Shown: piece by piece, positions 22,653 to 64,000 of the stretch
Position numbering within the stretch: position 1 is the stretch's first letter
How the letters are laid out: each line of letters begins with the position of its first letter
Source of the DNA: Haliclystus octoradiatus
Lineage: Eukaryota; Cnidaria; Staurozoa; Stauromedusae; Haliclystidae
Assembly (NCBI GenBank): GCA_916610825.1
Contig: OU744452.1
Coordinates: 15,835,103-15,899,102 of the forward strand
Length of the DNA: 64,000 nucleotides
Direction: 5' to 3'
Made by a program: the position numbers and the translations under genes
The notes under the pieces: model-generated
The model's input: only the letters and a program-made list of their open reading frames with translations
The model's database searches: none
What the model was told of the DNA's origin: nothing

Positions 22653-22961
22653 TCGACTTCATTATACTTAGTGGCGACAAATAAAACACACGATAATCTG
22701 CAACGGTTTCGATTTATTCTTAAATCATCGTCAGGCAAATCCATCACTTCCGTCATAATTTTTCATGTATTGTTTAGTGTGTTATAGTCGTATATAGAGC
22801 CCCAAATTTCAATAGATCATGTAAATAATTTCTAACTATAAATACGATGTAAAACCTGTTCTCTCTCTCTTTCACTTGCCTGACGATGATTTAAGAATAA
22901 ATCGAAACCGTTGCAGATTATCGTGTGTTTTATTTGTCGCTACTAAGTATAATGAAGTCGA
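22653..22961. repeat. Long inverted repeat with hammerhead-like arms (second class)
   Basis: Arms of about 85 bp (22653-22737 and 22877-22961) differ at one or two sites. Each reads outward TTGC-CTGACGA-T, a 6-bp stem GATTTA/TAAATC with AGAA loop, then GAAAC. No clear stem III or cleavage triplet was found, so activity is doubtful. Confidence 0.55.
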
Positions 22962-24135
22962 AAAAGATAAATACTCATATTTTCTAGACATGCTAGATAG
23001 ATTGTCAGCAAAAAGAAACTTTTCCTAAAGATAAAATTTAAAAAAAAAGATTTTATAGAATTTTAACCATATAAATTCTCAAATTTCTCATCACATAACT
23101 CGCATTGGTAACACTAAATTTTACTCTTCGTTAAACCTAAAGTTTACAAAAATTAACATATATATTTTATTTTATTTTATTTAAACTATAACATGTAAAA
23201 GATAATTGTATTTCTTAATTATGTAATTATATTTTTGTATAATATTGTATAAATTAGAATAATAATGAATGAGGAATATTTATTCACCTTGGTGACCAAA
23301 ATAATTAATTTTGGAATTTTTTTATAATTCAAATCTTAAAATCCATTGATTACCTGTATATGATAATTATGCTTTGAAAATAAAGTTCATTTCATATTTG
23401 TTCATTTTTTACCTAAACTGTAATAATTTCATCTCTTTTTGTCCCTTCTCCCAATCATACCTTAAGTGTATAGATATTATATATACAATTGACAGTGTTT
23501 TATATGCTGTTGGTTTTATTCCCCAATGCAAAATTTTTATTCTTCAAATTGATTTTGCACGTGATGCTTTGGAATTTTTCATCGTTGAACGAAGGACAGA
23601 TTTCTCAACCATAACAGTAGATGAAACAGTTTTTAACCTGAAAATACAAAGAGGAAAATAGTTTGAATGGTGATGACTATCATTCACTTCTGTGTGAATT
23701 TTTCACTACTTAATTGTAACTTGTGTGTGTTACTTTTTATGAGTAATTTTTTATTGATTTCGTCCATCTATTTATTTGAGACATATAGAGGAGACCAGCA
23801 GCCCATCGTAATCCCCTTCGTGCCAACTGTTCCTTACCGCCTAGCGCCGATTCACCAACGACCCCCAAAGACACTGCCGCTTTAAATCACCAACCACAAA
23901 TGTAGCAAACCGATAATAGTAGTAATGCAAATAGTAGAATAATGGGAATTACAAGATGACGCTGACAAATGAGACAACAGAACTTCATGATCGATGCTGC
24001 TTAGTCTTCTGGGGGCTCAATAAAATGGGGACCGTTTGGAACCCCGCTTCCAAACGCAGTTTTCAATATGTTTTCAGTAGGTTTTAAAATTTTTAAAATT
24101 TGTGGTGCCAGGTATATAATGTCCTGATTTTTTAG

Positions 24136-24296
24136 TACAGCCACACCTGTATGACGGCCAATCTGCCTAGAGTGGTCAATCCTGCTTTGAAATAGATATT
24201 TCTGTTGAATTAACCCTGTATATAAAGGCCACATGTACATAGCTGTCGATTTATCTACCCTTCATAGCTGGCTGTTATATACAGGTTTCACTGTTA
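24136..24296 (-). mobile_element. pogo-like MITE, GGTCACC type, copy 2
   Basis: ACCTGTATGACGGCCAATC to GTTATATACAGGTTTCACTG. A short third fragment follows at 24356-24405. Confidence 0.58.
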
Positions 24297-25000
24297 ACAA
24301 TAATAACTCCAGCGATGACTACTTTTTACTATCATAAAATGTCACATTGTATTGACTTAAACCTGTATGAAAAGGCCACCTGTTTAGAGTGGCCATTATT
24401 TCCCAATCTCATAGATTTTTCATACACAGATTCAAAATGCAGTTTTAAGTTAGACCCCAATGATTTTTGCATAGCTGATATTTTGTATCAACTAACAGAG
24501 TGATCAATAGTAATCTTGGAGGCTTTCTCATTTAGTCTTAAGCCAGGTAACCTTTTGATCAGGATGACTGGTTAATATATTAGTAATTAAGAAGGTGTGC
24601 ATTTTATGGTCAGGATCAGGAAGGCGCCTTTCTTTGTGGCAACTCAATATTGATTCTGTAAGGGATTAAACATTTAATTGCTTATAATGGTACAAATCTC
24701 CCTAAACACTGTCATACTGAGGCCACACTGGAGTAACCTTTTTTGGATGAGCATATTTGGAGGTGTTGGCAGTTTTGTCGTAATTCAATTCCAAGAAGTA
24801 ATTAGATACCAATGCTGAGATAAATGTTTAAGTTTATGTTCGAAATTTCCATATAATCTAATAATAATAAATAGTATAAACTTGTTAATTTGATCTCAGT
24901 ACTAGTTTGTAATGATTTCAAGACTTATGAGAGTCAATATTCTTGCTAGAGGGCGGCAAACGTTAGAAACAATAGAATTGGGAAAGGCAAGTTGGCCATT

Positions 25001-25315
25001 CCCCTGCGAAAAAAAGATCATGAGTTCATGAACATGAAATTGCCCAAACTTTCATAATCATGATCATGATCATCATCATCATCATTTATTCAGAAGCCTT
25101 TAAGTTATACATAACTTTTTTTAAAAGGATGCTTTCACTTTTTTTAAGTTATACATAACTTTTTTTCATGAACTTTCAGAAATATCACATTCAGGTACAA
25201 GCTTATGAACGGGGTCATGAACTCTTCATGACTGTTCATGAACTGTTCATGAACCCACAAAAAAATGTTCATCAACTGTGCATGAACTGTGAACTGTGAA
25301 TGAACTGGGGACATT
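25001..25315. mobile_element. GTTCATGAAC-rich foldback MITE, copy 1
   Basis: It begins CCCCTGCGAAAAAAAGATCA, is interrupted by a reversed GATGAT LINE tail near 25060-25170, and ends in repeated TTCATGAACTG-like units. Right terminus decayed. Confidence 0.52.
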
Positions 25316-25786
25316 GACACTGTTAACTGGGTTACATATATAATAAGACAATAATTATGCACAATATCAAAAGTATAACATTATGTCAATGATCTAAATG
25401 AGTGTAAACCAAGACTTGCCAACAGTTAACTAATAAATTGTTAATGATGTTACATTTATGTTAAAAGTTAAATGTGTTAATGATGTTATATTTATATTAT
25501 AAGTTTAATGTGTTATTATGTATTTTGATAATTACAATAGTCTCGTTATGGGTTAAAGGAGAAATAATTATGATTATATGTTAGAAATGATACGTTTACA
25601 GAAAAACTTGTGCATGCAGAGCCGGATCTTGATGAAAATTGACTGCTGTAGAGTTTATAATTCAATGAAAGCCAATAAGAAAATAATTGAAAAGAAAGGG
25701 TTTCTATGGAATGAAGTTGTTAAAACGAAGATGTTTAAGGACTGGTCTGACTCAAAAATGCAAGGCTATTTCGCAGTATCTGTGGC

Positions 25787-25937
25787 AGGGTCCGACAAAA
25801 GTGGGGATCCTGAGATCCTAGATCCAGGAAGGCTAGACAAAATTCAGAAGGAAATTGATGTTTTTAATGATTTTCTGGTCAAACCTCGACAAAAAAATTC
25901 AGAAGATTCCAGAAGGCTGAACCTTTTGTCGGACCCT
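25787..25937. mobile_element. 151-bp MITE with perfect 15-bp inverted ends
   Basis: AGGGTCCGACAAAAG and CTTTTGTCGGACCCT. Relatives lie at 55952-56128, 47423-47530 and 54710-54800. Confidence 0.65.
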
Positions 25938-26228
25938 GATCTGTGGACTGTGATGTTAATTGGCTGGCGAATAAGAGTTTCTTCAAATCAGTCAGACAAT
26001 CAAAAACTTCATTTCATCTTGTTCATGATTATATCTGCACCTTGGGATTTTGCAAGTTTTATATTTTTGTTGATACAGTAATATAGCCAAGTTACATTGA
26101 AAAGAAAAGTCTTCCATATCATTACTGCATAGAAGTCGAGTGTACAATTGGCTAGGACTGAACTTTAGAATGTTTAAGTTAAGATATGTTTATCAGATGT
26201 TTACCTAATGTTGGCAAGTTTGATTTCC

Positions 26229-38782
<12,554 letters not shown>

Positions 38783-40025
38783 AATTTGATGTAATATTTG
38801 AGATTATCTCCCTCAACATATTTCACGAGAAGATAGCATTTAGTAGACCATGCAATATTGATATTCAAATAAAACTAAATTATTGTGGCGATCGTGATCA
38901 AAATTCGTCCATTAGACACCGCTGTGATCGACTAATAATTAACTCAGTCGGATGAAACAACAACATTGCAGATAAACACATCAGAAATGCATCAAAAAGT
39001 AAAACATAAGTGTGAAAAAAAAATCACTTGTCCTCTTTGTATTATATGATTAATAAAATGTAATCTCTTGCGAAATCGATGTTGTAAAATATCCAAATTG
39101 TTGCAGGTCATCTATGTCTACACACTATAATTCAACTGTTTGATAGTACAAATTAGCTTCAATTCATTGTATTTTTACTATTGTATGAAATAGTAACACT
39201 TTGACTTTTTAACTTGCAAACTGTTTTGTATACACTGCTTTCGATTGATTGTTGACTGATGCTGTGACAGACAATCAGGTCAGCGGTTATGTATTGTTCA
39301 TTGTTTCCTGAGATATCAAAACAAACCGGAAACACAGAAACATAATTGCAGACTTTTGAGACAACCATTTAATTGTTGTTATTATTGTTTATATTCATAA
39401 TAGATTGTTGAGAAAACAAAACTTTTAAATTTCAATAAGTGGTTGTACAATTTATGATTTCCCATTACTGAAAGAAATGATACACCCAACATTTTTCAGG
39501 GGAAAAATAATTGCCCCATTTAGGCAGGAGACCATTCTGAACAGTCCCGAGCTCAAATGTTTTTTGGGCAAATTAAAATGCAATATAGCTGTAAATAATT
39601 GTTGTAAATTAGAGACTTGATGGAACTTCAATAAATTTGAATGAAACAGTGATATTCCATTGAATTTCTCATGTTTACTAATGTTCTTACAGAGATTTAA
39701 TATATGTGAGCCAGAGCGAAAGGAATGTTAATTTTCTGATTTCACTCAAATTGCGCAACTCAAAATATTACCGTTTCCTAAAGCTATGGTAACGGTAACT
39801 TATATTTGAATGTAAACTCTGTAATGGGCAACTCAGATGAAATACAAAATATAAGCAATTTACATGAAATTACACAAACTACACAATGCTAAATATAATG
39901 TCTATAAAAGAGCCTTTGAAATATAACCGTTTTATAACTTTTGAAAGTGTTAAAATCAAATTTACCTGTAATGGCCGTCCGTTACGTCATATGCATCATT
40001 TATACAGAATAATTAATTTAATTAA
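38783..40025. other. STK32 upstream region
   Basis: Presumed 5' flank of the kinase gene. No TATA, CRE or CCAAT cluster of note and no coding signal. Confidence 0.4.
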
Positions 40026-40884
<859 letters not shown>

Positions 40885-40904
40885 GGTTTACTTTTGTCTT
40901 TTCT

Positions 40905-41843
40905 TTGACACTAAGGATAATTTTTTCTAAGATCTTTTTACTAACAATGCCCATTTCGCTCTTTGCCGGATTGGCGGATCCACCTGTAATACTAAAACAA
41001 ATTCCAATCGCAATCAACCAACGCATCTCCGACCTATCAACTAACAATTCAATTTTCGAAAAATCTAAAGTTATCTACGAAGACGCTTTGAAGGCAAGCG
41101 GACACCAGACCAACTTGTCATTCAAGCCACGCCCTTCACAGTCAAATAACAACAAAAGAACGAGAAGCCGGAAAACTATTTGGTTCAACCCGCCGTACAA
41201 CAAAAGCGTAAAAACAAATGTTGGACGAACATTTTTAAAACTAATCAAAAAACATTTCCCAAAAACCCACAGATTTAACAAAATATTCAACTTTAACTGC
41301 GTCAAGGTAAGTTATAGCTGCACTAGCAACATGGACACGATAATCAAGAACCATAACAAAAAGATTACTAACAGCAATGAAAACAATGCCACAAACGCCG
41401 CTTTATGTAACTGTCGAAATAAAGAAAAATGCCCATTTGATAATAAATGCCAATCAAAAAGTCTAATTTACAACGCCAACGTCTCAACACCGAACAATCC
41501 AGAAGGAAAAAACTACATCGGACTCACGGAAGGAACATTCAAAACACGTTATACGCAGCACATATCGACCTTCAAACACAGCAACTTATCATCAAGTACG
41601 CAATTGTCAAAGTATATATGGGATCTCAAAAACAAAGACATAGACTACACGATTAAATGGTCATCTCTGGCAACCGGCAGACCCTATAATAATATGTCAA
41701 AAAAGTGTCACCTATGTTTAGTGGGAAAATTCCACATCATCTGCTCAAAAGAAGCCATATTAAATAAAAAATCTGAACTCATATCAAAATGTAGGCATGA
41801 AAATAAATATTATTTATCTAATTTCAAAGAAACAAAAACGTAG
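40905..41843 (+). CDS. Penelope-like retroelement 3' ORF fragment: RT thumb end plus GIY-YIG endonuclease
   Basis: This 312-codon open frame matches the C-terminal third of Penelope-like element (PLE) proteins. A post-RT region reads ADPPVILKQIP..INQRISDLS and WFNPPYNKSVKTNVG. A Cys cluster CNCRNKEKCPFDNKC lies at residues 168-182. A GIY-YIG nuclease core has YIG at 204-206 and R215, then CHLCLVGKFHI and ELISKCRHENKYYL. The catalytic RT motifs are absent, so the copy is 5'-truncated and the listed ATG is only the first in the open frame. The coding region itself has no stop or frameshift. It is flanked by AAT arrays on both sides and followed 177 bp later by a hammerhead motif, as expected for the element's terminal repeat. 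Confidence 0.85.
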   Translation: MTLRIIFSKIFLLTMPISLFAGLADPPVILKQIPIAINQRISDLSTNNSIFEKSKVIYEDALKASGHQTNLSFKPRPSQSNNNKRTRSRKTIWFNPPYNKSVKTNVGRTFLKLIKKHFPKTHRFNKIFNFNCVKVSYSCTSNMDTIIKNHNKKITNSNENNATNAALCNCRNKEKCPFDNKCQSKSLIYNANVSTPNNPEGKNYIGLTEGTFKTRYTQHISTFKHSNLSSSTQLSKYIWDLKNKDIDYTIKWSSLATGRPYNNMSKKCHLCLVGKFHIICSKEAILNKKSELISKCRHENKYYLSNFKETKT

Positions 41844-42015
41844 CCTTATAACAGCGCCATTTAATTAAGGAAACTAATAACAATACATATCAATATAACT
41901 TAGTAATTGTAAAGATAAAACCATTGTAAGTATAACAATAGTTTTTCTCTTTTTTCAAATTTTTTCTCACTATTGTCAAATAAGAGTAACTGGTATATAT
42001 TTTTCATTAATAGTA

Positions 42016-42058
42016 TCTGTCTGATGATCGCATAAAGCGAGAAACTTTAAGTTACAGA
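42016..42058 (+). ncRNA. Hammerhead ribozyme motif of the Penelope-like element
   Basis: Core CTGATGA (42021-42027), stem II TCGC/GCGA with loop ATAAA, then GAA, stem III ACT/AGT, then the cleavage triplet GTT ending at 42053. Stem I TCTGT/ACAGA (5 bp) closes both ends. All invariant core bases are present. It lies 177 bp after the GIY-YIG ORF stop on the same strand. Type I hammerheads with very short stem III are known from PLE terminal repeats. Confidence 0.8.
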
Positions 42059-42083
42059 AAATGAATGCGTAGTCTTTGACTCC

Positions 42084-42337
<254 letters not shown>

Positions 42338-42891
42338 CAATAATATAAAGATTAAAGGTTAATTTATTAAAAAACATCGATATAGATATGATTTAATATT
42401 TTTAATGCAGTTATTAATATCATTTTTCTTTAGCATAAGAGACAAAGATGACTCGCAAAAGAAAAAATATTATTCTATAATGCTCTGTTTTACCCAACAT
42501 TGAGCACTTTCATGTGCATATGTGAATCTAAACACGTACTCATTATAATTAATTTTTTAAATTTATTACCGTTTTTCTTTACAAATGGCACTGAGCTTAG
42601 TCTGCAAGCAGGCTACATGTTTGCGTATTATAGAAGGTTTGCCAACGTAATAGCCTCTTATTTGCTGTTTCTACTGTTCATCAGCCTCTTTCGCATGAAA
42701 GCCTCCATTTTTGTACAGGTGAGACTTTCTGTGCTTTTAGAAACGAAAAAGGGAGGAGAATTATCACTTTAGAGATTTGTTATCATCTATTAACATTTGC
42801 TAAAGGAAAAAGCAACCATCTATGGTTGTAGATGGTTGAATTAAATAAATATCATATAGATTGATTGGTTTGAGAATTATAGCTTTTCTTG

Positions 42892-61542
<18,651 letters not shown>

Positions 61543-62039
61543 TTTTACATTTTAAAAAAAGAACATTTAATCTAGAGAACAGTACATACAAAGGATTGGC
61601 CATATGCATGTAAAGATACCAGTGAGAAATGATCATTAATGGATTGGAAATATGAATAACGTGCTGATAATAGGATAATGAACATTACAATTTAGACTGA
61701 AGAGAGCGTCCGTTAATCATTAAGAAGAAGGAATGTAATTCAATTTAGGTACATTATCTATATGCTGTCTTATCTATCTAATTATATTTATGTCATAAGC
61801 ATAGATGTTTGTTTTTGTTGTGAATTTCACATTACTTACAATTACCTATAGATATCAGAAACTTGGAATTCTTTTTGCCCAAGATCCCCGGGAAATAGCC
61901 AAACATTAACACGTCCTCTTATTAAGGTTTTAACAGCTTCGCTGATCGGTATGCAATGTCATGAATTTCATTTTTGACATATTTGCTACTTTGAGTTTGA
62001 TGTGATAGATTTAAATTTTAGGGTCGGGCTTTAACAAGC

Positions 62040-62895
62040 AAGTCTCTGTTAAAAAATACTCACAGAAAATTTCTAAAAGTTGAAAGCTACTCACAGAAAA
62101 TTTCTGAAAGTTGAAAGCTACTCACAGAAAATTTCTAAAAGTTGAAAGCTACTCACAGTAAACTTTTAAAAAAGTTGAAAGCTACTAACAGAAAATTTCT
62201 AAAATTTGAATGCTACTCACAGAAAATTTTTAGAAGTTGAATGCTACTCACAGTAAATTTTTAAAAGTTGAAAGCTACTCACAGTAAACTTTGTAAAAAA
62301 GTTAAAAGCTACTCACAGAAAATTTCTAAAAGTTGAAAGCTACTCACAGAAAATTTCTAAAAGTTGAATGCTATTCACAGTAAATTTCTAAAAGTTGAAA
62401 GCTACTCACAGAAAATTTCTAAAAGTTGAAAGCTACTCACAGTAAACTTTAAAAAAAGTTGAAAGCTACTAACAGAAAATTTCTAAAAGTTGAATGCTAC
62501 TCACAGAAAATTTTTAGAAGTTGAATGCTACTCACAGAAAATTTTTAGAAGTTGAATGCTACTCACAGTAAATTTTTAAAAGTTGAAAGCTACTCACAGT
62601 AAACTTTGTAAAAAAGTTAAAAGCTACTCACAGAAAATTTCTAAAAGTTGAAAGCTACTCACAGAAAATTTCTAAAAGTTGAATGCTATTCACAGTAAAT
62701 TTCTAAAAGTTGAAAGCTACTCACAGTAAATTTTTAAAAGTTAAAAGCTACTCACAGTAAATTTTTAAAAGTTGAATGCTACTCACAGTAAATTTTTAAA
62801 AGTTGAAAGCTACTCACAGTAAATTTCTAAAAGTTGAAAGCTACTCACAGTAAATTTTTAAAAGTTGAATGCTACTCACAGTAAATTTCTAATAA
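62040..62895. repeat. 31-bp minisatellite with higher-order structure
   Basis: About 27 units of the form GAAAGCTACTCACAG plus AAAATTTCTAAAAGTT. Variant units (CAGTAAACTTTGTAAAAAAG) recur in order at 62281 and 62596, a 315-bp period. It lies between the convergent ACTR1 and HtrA genes. Confidence 0.9.
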
Positions 62896-63170
62896 GAAAG
62901 TTAATATGATAGTACTCATTCTTGACAATATTAAGAACTCATTACCACAAACAACTACTTTCAAATAGGTTTGTAAAGTTGCATAAATTAATATTATTGG
63001 CAATATTTATACCATCTGATTGATTTGAAATAGGATAAAGCTAAAAGTAATAAAAATTTCAAAAAATAGAAGCTGAGTAAAACTATTCATTTAATATTTA
63101 ATTTTATATCTATTCCTTGTTTCACAACAAAACGAATTGAAAATTGACTTACAACTATTAACATGTTATT

Positions 63171-63342
63171 TTATAATCTGGCTATTTGTTGTGGAGTTAT
63201 TGTCAACGCAACAAGAGCTTGGCCACGCTGTACTTGAATATTTATTGGTTTGCCTTGTAACACTGACTTGTGAACCTGTCCGGCTGAGTCAACAGCGTCA
63301 CCATTAATCGATACAATAACATCACCAGATATCAAACCAGCA
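63171..63342 (-). CDS. HTRA2: HtrA-family serine protease, last coding exon (PDZ domain)
   Basis: An acceptor TATTGTAG at 63343-63350 opens a phase-2 exon that encodes the last 56 residues and a stop. AGLISGDVIVSINGDAVDSAGQV and the closing INIQVQRGQALVALTITP are the C-terminal half of an HtrA PDZ domain (compare AGLRPGDVIL.IG). The protease domain and earlier exons lie beyond the right edge of the window. HTRA2 is a mitochondrial intermembrane-space protease; HTRA1/3-like proteins share this PDZ type, so the paralogue is uncertain. Confidence 0.75.
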
Positions 63343-63394
63343 CTACAATAAATAATTTTAAACAATGAATTAATAATTGAAGTAAAGATGTTTT

Positions 63395-63435
63395 CTGTTA
63401 CTCGGAGTTTCACGCATTTAATTTGCGATCATCAA
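63395..63435 (-). ncRNA. Decayed hammerhead motif near the HtrA exon
   Basis: Minus strand: TTGATGA (first core base changed), TCGC..GCGT, GAA, ACT-CCG-AGT, A. It is just upstream of the HtrA exon acceptor, on the same strand. Confidence 0.42.
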
Positions 63436-63531
63436 ATGATTTACTAAAAAAATAAAAACAAACCACTAAAGTACAAAACATTAATGCATGCATAGACGCA
63501 ATATATGTCTATTATATTAATACAAAGGTTG

Positions 63532-63703
63532 TACAGTCAAACCTCTTATAACGGCTACCCCTGTAAAGCGGCCACCTGTCTATAGTGGTCACTCTTGCAA
63601 TGTCTAAAATAGTATTTTCTATTGAATCAAACCTGTATTTAAAGTCCACCTGTCTACAGTGGTCAATTTATCTACCTCTAGTAGTAAATAATACTTCACT
63701 GTA
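63532..63703 (-). mobile_element. pogo-like MITE, GGTCACC type, copy 9
   Basis: TACAGTCAAACCTCTTATAA to ATACTTCACTGTA, lying between two oppositely oriented hammerhead motifs. Confidence 0.64.
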
Positions 63704-63768
63704 ATACAAAAATACAATACAAAAAATACAAACATTTACGAGTGGTATGTTTTTAATTTTTTAGTAAA

Positions 63769-63813
63769 CCGTCTGATGATCGCAAAATAAATGTGTGAAG
63801 CTCCCAGTAACGA
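63769..63813 (+). ncRNA. Hammerhead motif with 3' module
   Basis: Stem I CGT/ACG, CTGATGA at 63773-63779, GAA at 63797, stem III GCT-CCC-AGT (G-U closing), cleavage base A at 63809. Stem II has lost part of its pairing (TCGC..TGTG). The module end ATGCTCTG..ATTGAGCAC follows near 63851-63878. Confidence 0.5.
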
Positions 63814-64000
63814 AAAACACTGTTGCCTCATCTTTGTTTTAATTCTATATTATGCTCTGTTTTAAACATTGAGCACTCTCATACATGTGTTTACCTGATA
63901 TTATATTATAAACAATGAGTTAATAATGTGTAGTTTATCTTAATTTATCACAATAATTTATTCAGATGGAGCATTTGATCAAAAACGTCAGTGACAATAG

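Larger units (their letters stand above)
21299..26228. other. Intergenic region between the MIEAP-like and STK32 genes
   Basis: Apart from the listed repeats I see no supported gene. A GC-richer stretch at 23776-23885 reads PIVIPFVPTVPYRLAPIHQR in one frame, but has no clear splice context. Confidence 0.5.

Noticed and set aside
22502..22756. 84-codon minus-strand ORF
   Set aside because: Overlaps the left arm of the 22.65-kb inverted repeat; coding appearance comes from the repeat.
25578..26081. 167-codon ORF
   Set aside because: Runs through a complete MITE with inverted ends and has no recognisable domain or splice sites.

Overview
The window is nuclear DNA from an animal. The genes are split by many short, AT-rich introns with GT/AG borders. 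The gene set is metazoan: a CDC14 phosphatase, an SFI1-type centrin-binding protein, a MIEAP/SPATA18 homologue, an STK32 (YANK) kinase, ACTR1 (Arp1) and HtrA. The DNA between them is crowded with non-coding mobile elements typical of invertebrate genomes. The phylum cannot be fixed from the sequence alone. Exons were assembled by hand from homology, splice sites and phase.

Layout. 1-1560: retroelement fragments, then a promoter-like stretch with two perfect TGACGTCA sites. 1579-4069 (+): two-exon CDC14-like phosphatase. 5147-16339 (+): SFI1-like gene, 5' end not found. 16507-21298 (-): MIEAP-like gene, convergent with the previous one. 21299-26228: repeats only. 26229-38782 (-): complete nine-exon STK32-type kinase, 404 aa. 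38783-42891: head-to-head intergenic region holding an ~850-bp pure AAT array, the 3' part of a Penelope-like retroelement with a GIY-YIG endonuclease, a hammerhead ribozyme motif and a second AAT array. 42892-61542 (+): complete ACTR1 in 16 coding exons, 376 aa. Its intron 7 carries a young BEL/Pao LTR element with two apparently identical 564-bp LTRs. 61543-63170: a 31-bp minisatellite. 63171-63342 (-): last coding exon of an HtrA-family protease.

Mobile DNA. (1) Penelope-type hammerhead modules: about ten intact or decayed motifs, several as head-to-head inverted pairs. (2) A tRNA-headed SINE with a conserved 3' hairpin, eight copies, and a second SINE with a GGCATCAGGAAGGGCAT-type core, four copies. 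(3) Many MITEs with TA-CAGT..AACC ends (pogo/Tigger-like), TTAA-ended MITEs, CCCGGGGG-ended elements and GTTCATGAAC-rich foldbacks. (4) Truncated non-LTR retrotransposon 3' ends. Several are nested inside one another, which gives relative ages.

The host genes share no obvious pathway. CDC14, SFI1 and ACTR1 all touch centrosome or microtubule biology, but no functional cluster can be claimed. The most unusual material is the family of self-cleaving-ribozyme-like motifs linked to the Penelope-like element, and the AAT arrays beside it.
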